This document shows positions 43,825 to 52,102 of a DNA stretch of 64,000 nucleotides, in pieces. The stretch is from contig JAEOTB010000054.1 in assembly GCA_016840065.1 (NCBI GenBank), positions 1 to 64,000 of the forward strand, read 5' to 3'. Source of the DNA: Candidatus Hermodarchaeota archaeon. Lineage in GTDB: Archaea > Asgardarchaeota > Hermodarchaeia > Hermodarchaeales > Hermodarchaeaceae. Below the pieces are notes generated by a model. The model was not told the origin of the DNA, ran no database searches, and saw nothing but the letters and a program-made list of their open reading frames with translations. The position numbers and the translations under genes were made by a program. Position 1 is the first letter of the stretch. Each line of letters begins with the position of its first letter.

Positions 43825-45024
43825 ATGAGTAACCCCCCTCCCTACCCATTGGTTCATCCTGCACCTGAGGTTGATGGTCTACTCTCAACAATAAGCGTTA
43901 AACTACGGCATAGCTTCACTCTTTACCGGAGCTGGTGGAAAGAAATCGGTCTAGGTGCCTATATCCGAATCTTATCTTTCATCGGCATCATGTTAGCAGC
44001 CTTCACAAACCCCCTCTTTCCAGACGTAAATGACATGAACGAGCTAATCACGCTCGGTATAGTCTATATGTTTCAGGGGCAGAACCCCTATGGGCAAACT
44101 TATGTGCTTTCAGCCTTGGGGGCAACGCCTAGTGATACCTACGTTCAGAACTTTCTAAACTATGGTCCCATGAACCTGCTGCTGCACCTTCCTTGTATGA
44201 TTTATCCGTGGATGATTAATGGGGCAGGGTACATGAATTTTCAGCCAAGTTTCTTCCTCTTTCATACAATCTTTGATTTTTTGATGTTTGACAGGTTGAT
44301 GCGGATGAATCAGCGCTTTGTCGCTTTGTTTGTTTGGATTAACCCTCTGTTTGTGACGCTTAACTTGGTGACTCATATGAGTGTCCCATTGCTTCTGGTA
44401 GTTTTGGGGTACGAGAATTGGAAGGATCCGGTGCAATCTGTGTTTTGGTTGGGACTCGGTGCACTCACCTACCAGTATATAGCCTTGCTGCTGATTTTTG
44501 CGATTGCCTACCATATCCGGAGCTGTAAAGGAGTGTTACTTGGTTTACTCCCATCCCTAGCTGTCCTCGGTGCTTTCCAGCTTTGGGCTGTGTTCGAGGG
44601 GCGACCCTTCGTCCTTGTAGATGATTTGTTGCTGCAGCAGTTTGGTAGACCTTATGAGCCTTGGTTCCCTGATCACCAATACAGTTGGTATACTTGGACC
44701 GGCTCTATCCCTGCCGTTGTGTATAACGTGTTGGGTCAGGTTGATCCCCTGATGGTTTTAACCGGTGGTTTGCTTCGACTAAGTACCTTAATGAACGCCA
44801 TCGCGCTATCCATTGCGGTAGTCTTTCTCCTCCATATTGTCATTGAACCGAACTATAAGCGGTCTGTCCTCTATGGTGCTCTTGCCCTTCTTTTAGTATT
44901 GCTTAGTTCACCTTCTGGGATCTGGCATCATAATTTCGTTGTGGCGTTCCCGCTCTACATGACTTCTGTTGAGCGGGGGCAGCTAAAAAGGTGGAAGGAT
45001 TTCCGAGTAAGGTCAGGGACCTAA
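43825..45024 (+). CDS. Polytopic GT-C-like membrane protein, paralogue of the preceding gene
   Basis: About 399 residues and roughly nine membrane helices. It shares with the preceding gene: DVNDMNELITLGIVYMFQG (first loop), NPYGQTYVLSALGA, FLNYGPMNLLLH, FFLFHTIFDFLMF and LQQFGRP. It lacks the C-terminal methyltransferase-like domain. The acidic DMNE loop could play the part of the catalytic carboxylate of GT-C enzymes. The ORF track begins at GTG 43813; ATG at 43825 with GGTG nine bases upstream is also reasonable. About 40 bases separate it from the upstream gene, so the pair is probably one operon produced by tandem duplication. Confidence 0.72.
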   Translation: MSNPPPYPLVHPAPEVDGLLSTISVKLRHSFTLYRSWWKEIGLGAYIRILSFIGIMLAAFTNPLFPDVNDMNELITLGIVYMFQGQNPYGQTYVLSALGATPSDTYVQNFLNYGPMNLLLHLPCMIYPWMINGAGYMNFQPSFFLFHTIFDFLMFDRLMRMNQRFVALFVWINPLFVTLNLVTHMSVPLLLVVLGYENWKDPVQSVFWLGLGALTYQYIALLLIFAIAYHIRSCKGVLLGLLPSLAVLGAFQLWAVFEGRPFVLVDDLLLQQFGRPYEPWFPDHQYSWYTWTGSIPAVVYNVLGQVDPLMVLTGGLLRLSTLMNAIALSIAVVFLLHIVIEPNYKRSVLYGALALLLVLLSSPSGIWHHNFVVAFPLYMTSVERGQLKRWKDFRVRSGT

Positions 45025-45458
45025 CGTCGCATTTAGACTGACTCTGATTTCAGTATTTCCTGAGGGATAATATTAATTTCACGCCAAGCACATTGAACCA
45101 TGCTCAGACGTTATTCCCCAGATAACATTATATAGAATCCGAAAGGAGTATGAGATATTATGTGTCCCAGAAGACCATCTACTTCACGTGAAACACATCC
45201 CGAGAAAGTAAGGAAACCCTCCAAGAGAGGGAGAAGTTCTCGTCAAGTTCAAGATACCCTCGGAATAGAACGTCCCGAGAAAATAGTCAAAGACGAGTAG
45301 CTTGTTCAGTGGTCAATCACTATCCACTCTACATGTGCAATTGGTTGGTCACAACCATCATGCCCTCCGATACTTATGACCATGGAGGGGAATGTTCGTT
45401 AAGTGTTTCACTAAGATTGTGTGCTACGTTCCGTTCGTTTTCAGTAGGCTTGAATTAA
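45025..45458. other. 434-base intergenic region holding one small candidate ORF and hairpins
   Basis: The region lies between convergent genes. The first part contains a TATA-like ATTATATAG (45127-45135) followed by AAGGAG and a 46-codon ORF (listed separately). After that ORF are two short inverted repeats: TGGTTG-GTCA-CAACCA (45342-45357), and CCCTCC/GGAGGG around a 15-base loop (45363-45389). These might help end transcription from either side, though no long T run follows. I see no tRNA or other RNA gene. Confidence 0.5.
45160..45300 (+). CDS. Candidate 46-residue basic peptide
   Basis: This ORF is below the ORF-track limit: ATG at 45160, TAG at 45298-45300. The product begins MCPRRPSTSRE and is rich in Arg, Lys, Ser and Pro, with the word PEK repeated (THPEKVRK, ERPEKIVKDE). 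Support is positional. A TATA-like ATTATATAG is centred about 29 bases before the ATG, and AAGGAG lies 12 bases before it. There is no recognisable family and no membrane segment. It may be a real small protein or a chance reading frame inside an untranslated RNA; another ATG at 45150 in a different frame gives only 13 codons. Confidence 0.35.
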   Translation: MCPRRPSTSRETHPEKVRKPSKRGRSSRQVQDTLGIERPEKIVKDE

Positions 45459-47051
45459 TTAGAAGAGTGGTACATCCTGAACGTATGGTCGTCCCGTCTT
45501 TAAGGCAATCTCTGCTTTAGCAAGTTCATGACCTACATATGCAGCATGGTCTAGTCGGGTGATGAGGTCTTTTGATAATAAAGCGGCGAGGAGTTGCTGT
45601 GATGTCTTGGCAGCGAGAACAACGTCTGGGGTTTGTGCTCGAATTGATGGAAAGTGTCGGATTACAAGTTGCTGCTTTTGTCGGTCTATATGGATTGTTA
45701 AGTATCCCGAAGGATCAAGTTTTACAGGCGATATCTTGGTAGGTGCAGTTTCTGTCGATACGCCCATATTTCCTGCCTTGTCAAAGGCTACTTCGGTGAA
45801 GCGCTTGGTTTTCAGAAGCAACAGGTCTATGCCTAGATCCTTGGGAGATGTTTGTCTTTGTTGGGCTAGGAACATCATTTGGGCAGCACGATGGAGCTCC
45901 CAGACCGCACCTCTGGTTTTGTGGCTGACCTCTGTTGTGAGCATCAAGGTTGCACCAAGTTCACTTGCCATGCCTGCAAGGAGGGCGTTTACACCGATGC
46001 TATCAGCGTCTAGTAATTCTGTGACATTCCCTGCACCCAAGAGGAGGGGTATTGACGGATAGCGGTCTGCGAATAGTGTGTAAGCGTGGATTGCTTGGCT
46101 CAGTCCTGGTGTAACAAGGGAGTCGCAGAGGAGGTCCGCTATAAGATGCGTATATCCTAGTTTTTGAGCAGCATCCAGATTGATTTTCATTTGTTGGAGA
46201 CGGTCTTCGGCTGAGGTTGGTAGTTGTTGCCCCGCCTGGGTAACAGGGATTATGACAAAAGCTGCCTTTTGACGGAGTGACTTGGGGATTGCCGTCATGT
46301 TGTCTCGATCTATGCTGAGAACCAAGGAGGCGCCAGCTTTGATGGCGGCAGCGATTTCCTTTGGGTCACTTGAGTCGATGCTGATGGGAACGGGGACTGC
46401 CCGTTGAACTACCTTAACGGTATGTTTAGCGGCTTTGGAATCAGGTGCATTAGCAATCATCCCCAGGTCAATGATGGTAGCTCCACTCGCTACATATCGG
46501 CGAGACATGGTGACGAGTTCCTTGTCAGGCCTTGCTGGGGCATCGGTGATTTCAGCGACAATTCGAATGGGGTATGTGGGTCCGGTCATGATTGTGCGGC
46601 GACCACTCCCTATCTGAAGTGTTCGTGGTGGTGGCGGAATTGGTAGGGGCGTGGTTTCTGCGGCTATTAGGTCGTTTGCTGCTTTTGCTTGGAGATGTTC
46701 TAGGAAAATGTGGTCTGCCGACTCGGTTGTGGATAGAATCTCTAAGTTCCTGTATAGTGATTGGAGGATGAAGGGGAGATCAACAGCATGGCGTGGTCCC
46801 TTGAAGGTGGGGATACCTGTTGCCTCCTTTACTAGGGTTGTATCACCTGAGGTCATACCAGGAAGGAGGATACAGTCATGCTTGTCAAGGACCTGCTTTC
46901 GAAGCCTGGAGGCTACATATTTTGGGTGGAGGAAGGCTGCGACCGCTACTGGCAAGACCAAGACTTGGCAAGAGTGGATTGGTGGTGCTGTTTTGGCTGC
47001 GTTGCGGACAAGTGGTTCGGCCAGTTGACCGGTGATTAATAGGATTTTCAT
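45459..47051 (-). CDS. Dihydropteroate synthase-like protein (H4MPT biosynthesis)
   Basis: About 530 residues. Residues ~160-400 form a TIM-barrel of the dihydropteroate synthase kind: RIVAEITDAPARP, GATIIDLGMIANAPDS, VPISIDSSDPKEI, LVLSIDRDN, LLLGAGNVTELLDADSIGVN. The N-terminal ~150 residues are a separate domain found in archaeal DHPS-related proteins (DUF6513 type). The C-terminal part (~450-530) is also family-specific. It probably couples the pterin pyrophosphate to a 4-aminobenzoate-derived moiety on the way to tetrahydromethanopterin. The ORF track starts at 47063, but an ATG at 47051 overlaps the upstream mptE stop as ATGA, the usual mark of translational coupling. It is third in an mptA-mptE-DHPS run on the minus strand. 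Confidence 0.88.
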   Translation of the reverse strand: MKILLITGQLAEPLVRNAAKTAPPIHSCQVLVLPVAVAAFLHPKYVASRLRKQVLDKHDCILLPGMTSGDTTLVKEATGIPTFKGPRHAVDLPFILQSLYRNLEILSTTESADHIFLEHLQAKAANDLIAAETTPLPIPPPPRTLQIGSGRRTIMTGPTYPIRIVAEITDAPARPDKELVTMSRRYVASGATIIDLGMIANAPDSKAAKHTVKVVQRAVPVPISIDSSDPKEIAAAIKAGASLVLSIDRDNMTAIPKSLRQKAAFVIIPVTQAGQQLPTSAEDRLQQMKINLDAAQKLGYTHLIADLLCDSLVTPGLSQAIHAYTLFADRYPSIPLLLGAGNVTELLDADSIGVNALLAGMASELGATLMLTTEVSHKTRGAVWELHRAAQMMFLAQQRQTSPKDLGIDLLLLKTKRFTEVAFDKAGNMGVSTETAPTKISPVKLDPSGYLTIHIDRQKQQLVIRHFPSIRAQTPDVVLAAKTSQQLLAALLSKDLITRLDHAAYVGHELAKAEIALKTGRPYVQDVPLF

Positions 47052-47845
47052 TGTGTATCCCACGAAAATTCAGTGATTTCTTGGTCCGGAATCCCCTGTA
47101 TTTGTGTTGTTCCTCCACTGAGGTTAATGATTTTGCTTCGGCTCTGACTGGCTAACCATTCAAGGAGATTTTTGGCTACCGATAGTTTTTCTCGTTTTGT
47201 TTTGCTTGCCAAGACGTCAGAGGATAAGCTTGGCTTTGAATAGCGCCCCACAAAAACTCCTAAATCCATTCCGACAAGTCCGATATTCTTTGCTCCGAGA
47301 GCTTCTGCAAGGAAAACACAACGGTCTCCGTCGGTGAAGCCTCCAGTATTGATAACACCGGGGCGTGGACGTGCCTGCGTTGATCCCAGAACCCTATTTC
47401 CCTCCGCGCATTCTTGTAGGAGTATCGGGACATAGTGTTCCACAGTTGATGTGTTGTCCCCGTGAGCGTGCACTACTACAATCGAGCCATCCTGGTGGGC
47501 CTGGAGAATATCAGGAACCGTACCGTCTAGATCAGTTAGAACCAGATCTGGTTGGAGATCAAATTCTAGTAGTGCTGTTGTTGCACCATCTGCTGAAATC
47601 AATGTAGCTTCATTGTTGATGTTTCTCTGAGTCATCTCCGCTAGATTTCGGGGTAGTGAGGGACCTGCTCCACAGACTAGAACATTCTTATCGGTTATCA
47701 GGTTGCTAACCCTTGACAGGCGTATTGCTCTTCCATCAAGTATTCCGCTTAGCAGGTCTGCTGCTCTTTGGTCTTCTTCAATACTGTATCCGAATCTAGC
47801 TACAATCTCAAGGTACCGAGGCCACCATTCTTCTAGAGCAACCAA
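47048..47845 (-). CDS. mptE: 6-hydroxymethyl-7,8-dihydropterin pyrophosphokinase, MptE
   Basis: A 265-residue archaeal pterin kinase of the DUF115/MptE family. It transfers pyrophosphate from ATP to 6-hydroxymethyl-7,8-dihydropterin. Recognisable segments: WWPRYLEIVARFGYSIEEDQ at the N-terminus, VLVCGAGPSL, LISADGATTALLE, PDLVLTDLDG, VVVHAHGDN, GFTDGDRC and IGLVGMDLG. Length is typical. Translation starts at a TTG; no earlier in-frame ATG is available. The gene sits 48 bases after mptA and overlaps the dihydropteroate-synthase-like gene by 4 bases, forming an H4MPT operon that catalyses successive steps from GTP. Confidence 0.94.
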   Translation of the reverse strand: MVALEEWWPRYLEIVARFGYSIEEDQRAADLLSGILDGRAIRLSRVSNLITDKNVLVCGAGPSLPRNLAEMTQRNINNEATLISADGATTALLEFDLQPDLVLTDLDGTVPDILQAHQDGSIVVVHAHGDNTSTVEHYVPILLQECAEGNRVLGSTQARPRPGVINTGGFTDGDRCVFLAEALGAKNIGLVGMDLGVFVGRYSKPSLSSDVLASKTKREKLSVAKNLLEWLASQSRSKIINLSGGTTQIQGIPDQEITEFSWDTQ

Positions 47846-47893
47846 TTATAATCGCCTACTAGGCTGACGCGTCCCAGGCTATATTATTTCTTA

Positions 47894-48850
47894 TCATTGA
47901 CCGCTGGGGTTGTTTTCTTTAATTTCGCGGCGTGCCTCCCCCATGGTTATGGTCTGTTCAGCGACGAGGTCGTGGCGATGCACGCACTCTTCATTGCGTT
48001 GTCTAAAGGAAAGCTCCATCTCGTCTGGAAGGTCGTGGAAGGCCTGGACGACATCACGAATCATATGGCGTATTGAATCCTCAACAAAGCAAGGATTCTC
48101 TAAGGCTGTTTGTACCACAGCGGCTTCATCAGGACGTTTCAATATCTCAAAGGTGCCCGAGCTCATCGCTTGCTCTACGATCTTGACTAGCTGGAGTGCG
48201 TCAATGGGATAGCCAGCGGGGATCTCAACCATGACGGTTCCATGGCTGCGTTGCATGTGGCTTCCGATTGGCAGGTTATCGATTATTTCCCGGGCTTGTT
48301 CTTGTTTTATCTTGTGGGTGCTAGTAAGTTCGGCTTCGGAGACATCTCGGAGCAGTTCTTGGGCGCAGGGACACGCTGTCATTCCGGTTGCTGTCACGCC
48401 AATCCAGCGTCTGAGGCTGGTGTCTTCTTCGCCTTTACCGCGCTTGGCTAGTGCTTTAGCCTCCATAATGCATGACTCGAAGGTGCGAATGTTGCTCTTG
48501 GGGGTAGTACGAGCATACACAGTGTCCGCTCTTCCAAAGACCTCAGCTTCGCTGGCATAATCGTGACGGCGGAGTAGGTCTTGGGCAATATCTGCACAGA
48601 TGTCCTCAAGGCGATAGAGCTTCTCTGCATATTGACTCACTACTTCGACTGCTGCCTCGATGCTCCTCGATGGATGGATGCCCTTCTGGTGAGCCGGCAA
48701 ATCCACATAGATATCAAAGCTGGGTACAACTATGGCGGGTTGCTCCTCGAAGAAAATACCCTGAATCGGGACTCGAATGTCGGTTACTCCAACTCGACGG
48801 ACGGGTACGGCAACTGGTGGTTTTTGTGTATGTGTGTCAGGACGTGGCAA
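47894..48850 (-). CDS. mptA: GTP cyclohydrolase IV, MptA (FolE2 family)
   Basis: A 318-residue FolE2/MptA family enzyme. It converts GTP to 7,8-dihydroneopterin 2',3'-cyclic phosphate, the first step of archaeal pterin synthesis, with an Fe(II) or similar metal. Diagnostic segments are AHQKGIHPSRS, GVTATGMTACPCAQE (metal-ligand Cys region), HMQRSHGTVMVEIP and LENPCFVEDSIRHMIRDV. Length and order match methanogen MptA. The start is TTG with AGGAG about 11 bases upstream. It is the first gene of the mptA-mptE-DHPS operon, divergent from the beta-helix gene across ~230 bases. Confidence 0.96.
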   Translation of the reverse strand: MPRPDTHTQKPPVAVPVRRVGVTDIRVPIQGIFFEEQPAIVVPSFDIYVDLPAHQKGIHPSRSIEAAVEVVSQYAEKLYRLEDICADIAQDLLRRHDYASEAEVFGRADTVYARTTPKSNIRTFESCIMEAKALAKRGKGEEDTSLRRWIGVTATGMTACPCAQELLRDVSEAELTSTHKIKQEQAREIIDNLPIGSHMQRSHGTVMVEIPAGYPIDALQLVKIVEQAMSSGTFEILKRPDEAAVVQTALENPCFVEDSIRHMIRDVVQAFHDLPDEMELSFRQRNEECVHRHDLVAEQTITMGEARREIKENNPSGQ

Positions 48851-49083
48851 CCAGCAAAGCTCCTATTGATACACTCTTCAAAATAGAAACCAACAGGATA
48901 AAAACCTTCACAAGCTACTGGAATAAATTCTACAGGTTAAATACAAGGGTTGCCTTGAAGGTGATACTTAATTAGGTGTTCAGAGGAAGATTATGTGGGA
49001 GATTCGATATGGTTCACTCCTACTGGTTAGGAGGATTCTCCGTCGAGCACTCTCTACCTTGACACCTAGATTGGAGGATTCCG

Positions 49084-51999
49084 ATGTTGATTTCTCAACG
49101 GATAAGGACCTTTGGATTCATCACCTTACTTCTTATTGGGTTACTTTTGTTAACCCCGCTTTCACGACCCCAGTCGTTCAGTCTTTCTGAAGAGCAGTTG
49201 AAGGCATCATACACTCAAGATGAGGTATTAGGTAAGCATAGTGAAAGGCATAATTACATCTCGAATACCGCAGATGGTACGGAGTTCAGAGACCTTGGGC
49301 TAGATCCCTTTGAAGAGAGAAATCGTTGGGAGAGGGATTTTAGCTTCTGGAACACATCCCGAGAGCCCGAGGAGGTGAGGAAGACTCAACCGAGTAGAAG
49401 CTTCACAATTCCGGTGACAGCGGGGACCCCCCATGATTCTATCCTCATCACCTCCGATGCTGACTTTGCTAGTCAGGGGTGGCCTGGAGCAGGAACCCCA
49501 TCAAATCCTTATCGTATTGAGAATCTTAACATCACAGCAAACCCTGAAAGTAGCTGTATCGACATTCAGGACACCCGTGTACACTTCGTCATTGCCAATT
49601 GTACACTTCACGATGCAGATTATAAATGGGCAGGCATCGATTTACAAAACGTATCCAACGGGTTCATCGTGAATAACACCCTCAATTATAACGGGTTTGG
49701 CATCCGACTCAACGCATCGTCGTGGAACATTATCTATAACAACACGATTGCTGAAGGCGAGTCGTTGTTGATTTACCTTAATCTGTCGCCTTCTAACTCT
49801 ATTATTAACAACACTATTTGGTCAAGTTTGTCACATATCAAAATCAGATCCTCAAATAATATTAGATTAGTCAATAACACCTGCTCAAAGAGTATCGTTG
49901 TAGATTATTCCTTCAATGTCACTATCAGCACAAACACCTTGTCTAGAGTTGAGTTCAATGACGTGAATTCTTCTGTGGTAAATAACAACAAGTTGGGATG
50001 GTCGATGGCACTCTACGATTCCTTTTCTAACCAACTCGAACAGAACACCCTGAAAGGAACTCTCTACCTATTCGACTCTGGCAATAACTCCATCATTCAA
50101 AATTATTTTTCAGATTATGGGATTTTCATTACAAGTTCCATTGAAACGGCACGACAGTTCCTTGTACAGAGTAACACCATCAACAGCCGCCCGTTGGTGT
50201 TCTGGCAGGATCAAATTGGCGGTGCGGTTCCTCCTAACGCAGCGCAAATCATTCTCATTAATTGTACTGGAACCATCATCCGTGACCTAATAATCACTCG
50301 TACTCATAGTTGCATTCGACTCCTACATTCGCGGCAAATCACTGTCCAGAACAACACCTGTACCCCCATATTTGGAGATGGTATTAACCTCTATAACACA
50401 AATGCAAGCATGGTTGTAAACAATACCTGCATTGGCCAGGGCTTTTATGGAGGTAACGAAGGCATCGAACTCAGGAGAGGTTATGAGAATATCATCACCA
50501 ACAACAACTGCACTCAGAACACATTTGGATTCTTGATAGTATATGGCAGTCTCAATGTGATTCATGACAATACAGTGGTTGAGAACAGACAAGCTGACAT
50601 TCAAGTTTCAGCCACTGATAGGAATACCTTAACAAACAACACTGCCGACTGGATAAACCTCTGGTATGCTGACTCAAATAATATTTCTTCAAATTACTTA
50701 GGGGGAGAACGCTCCAGCGCTCTATTTATTGAAATGGCAGGTAACAACACGATATGTGATAACCATTTTGTTAACGGTGGCATTTTCTTAGATCAAACAT
50801 ACCTAATTAGACAAAGGCTAGTTGCAAATAACACGGTTAATGGAAAACCCCTCATCTATCTAGCGGACAAGGTAAACTGGACTATCCCAAGTGTTGGGGG
50901 GCAAATCGTTCTTGTTAATTGTTCTGAAATGGTTGTGTCAGATTACACGATTAGCGATTGCCATACAGGTATACTACTCCTTTATTCAAGGCGGTGTCAA
51001 GTGATGAGTAATTCGCTCACTCGTTCGGGGATACTAGTCCTTTACACCAATTCCACTCTCTTAGAGCATAACACTTGTACAGATTCAGATTATGGAATCC
51101 GCGTGAGAGGCTCAAACAACATAATATCCCAAAACACCTGTGCTCGTAACTTGTTTGGTCTTATCCTAGGTAGTGGACAAAACAATAGAATTGTGAATAA
51201 TCTCTGTACCCAAAACGTATACATCGGTATTAGCGTGCATTATGATAGGAATTTGGTAGTGTCGAATAACACATGCAATTACAATTTGTTAGGCTTGGAG
51301 GTGGCCTCGTGTGAAAACGGTAGAATCGTTGAGAATAATTGTAGCCACAACTTAGAACGCGGAATTCTTATTGATACGCACTGGGGTGCTAATCTGACTC
51401 TAATCCAAAACACTTGTCATAATAACGCTCAAGTTGGAATTTATGGTGGTCACGTCAGAGACGCTTACATCTCGGGGAATGATTGTCAGGACAATGGAGG
51501 GTATGGGATTGGTATTTTCTGGTCTGGAGATAATAACATCATCGAGCAAAACTGGTGCCTTCACAACGGAAAAGATGGACTATATTTGGAGGACCTTACC
51601 AACAGTAGAATCACCTACAACGTGTTTGGTGAGAACCACCGGCACGGTATCGCCTTCAATGGCACAAGCACGAATAACACAGTGATGTGGAATGTCTTTG
51701 CCTTCAATGAGGCATCAAACGGTTTTGATAATACTATGTACAACTTCTTTGATTACAACTTCTGGTCGGACTATCAGGGCTTCGATTTGAATTTCGATGG
51801 AATCGGCGATACGCCCTATGTTATTCAGCATCCTTTTGGAAATAGTGATAATCACCCCTTGTTACAATGGCCCGGGGCAGTTGTCGTTAACAGGATGATA
51901 GGAATTATCTTCGGAGCAGCCTTAATCACTGGCATCGTTGTCATCAGCGTCTTTGGTATCATTGGCTTCAGTATTAGACATAGGCGAATGAAAAAATAA
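49084..51999 (+). CDS. Secreted parallel beta-helix (NosD/PbH1) surface protein with C-terminal membrane anchor
   Basis: 971 residues. An N-terminal hydrophobic segment (FGFITLLLIGLLLLTPL) acts as signal or anchor. After a ~90-residue spacer the NosD-type entry ITSDADFASQGWPGAGTP, then NPYRIENLNI, starts a long right-handed parallel beta-helix. Its turns are seen as repeated NNTC/NNxxGI words (for example VVSNNTCNYNLLGLEV). The last coil is followed by FDYNFWSDYQGFDLN and one C-terminal helix (IGIIFGAALITGIVVISVFGIIGF) with a short basic tail. Sequons (NNT, NNS) are extremely frequent. Such proteins are typical archaeal surface proteins that may bind or cleave glycans; no catalytic residues can be assigned. 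GGAGG lies 6 bases before the ATG. A short overlapping ORF from 48993 is out of frame. Confidence 0.88.
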   Translation: MLISQRIRTFGFITLLLIGLLLLTPLSRPQSFSLSEEQLKASYTQDEVLGKHSERHNYISNTADGTEFRDLGLDPFEERNRWERDFSFWNTSREPEEVRKTQPSRSFTIPVTAGTPHDSILITSDADFASQGWPGAGTPSNPYRIENLNITANPESSCIDIQDTRVHFVIANCTLHDADYKWAGIDLQNVSNGFIVNNTLNYNGFGIRLNASSWNIIYNNTIAEGESLLIYLNLSPSNSIINNTIWSSLSHIKIRSSNNIRLVNNTCSKSIVVDYSFNVTISTNTLSRVEFNDVNSSVVNNNKLGWSMALYDSFSNQLEQNTLKGTLYLFDSGNNSIIQNYFSDYGIFITSSIETARQFLVQSNTINSRPLVFWQDQIGGAVPPNAAQIILINCTGTIIRDLIITRTHSCIRLLHSRQITVQNNTCTPIFGDGINLYNTNASMVVNNTCIGQGFYGGNEGIELRRGYENIITNNNCTQNTFGFLIVYGSLNVIHDNTVVENRQADIQVSATDRNTLTNNTADWINLWYADSNNISSNYLGGERSSALFIEMAGNNTICDNHFVNGGIFLDQTYLIRQRLVANNTVNGKPLIYLADKVNWTIPSVGGQIVLVNCSEMVVSDYTISDCHTGILLLYSRRCQVMSNSLTRSGILVLYTNSTLLEHNTCTDSDYGIRVRGSNNIISQNTCARNLFGLILGSGQNNRIVNNLCTQNVYIGISVHYDRNLVVSNNTCNYNLLGLEVASCENGRIVENNCSHNLERGILIDTHWGANLTLIQNTCHNNAQVGIYGGHVRDAYISGNDCQDNGGYGIGIFWSGDNNIIEQNWCLHNGKDGLYLEDLTNSRITYNVFGENHRHGIAFNGTSTNNTVMWNVFAFNEASNGFDNTMYNFFDYNFWSDYQGFDLNFDGIGDTPYVIQHPFGNSDNHPLLQWPGAVVVNRMIGIIFGAALITGIVVISVFGIIGFSIRHRRMKK

Positions 52000-52102
52000 C
52001 CCGAATGTCTCCTTTGAACGGTCAAGAGAGACTATTCTACTTGGATGTGAATTTTTGCCCCGATAATCTGTCTTATTAAGATGTAGAAGAGATAGCCGGC
52101 GT

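Noticed and set aside
48993-49190. 65-residue ORF upstream of the first beta-helix gene
   Set aside because: Out of frame with, and overlapping, the beta-helix gene, which has an excellent GGAGG-ATG start; the peptide is not protein-like.
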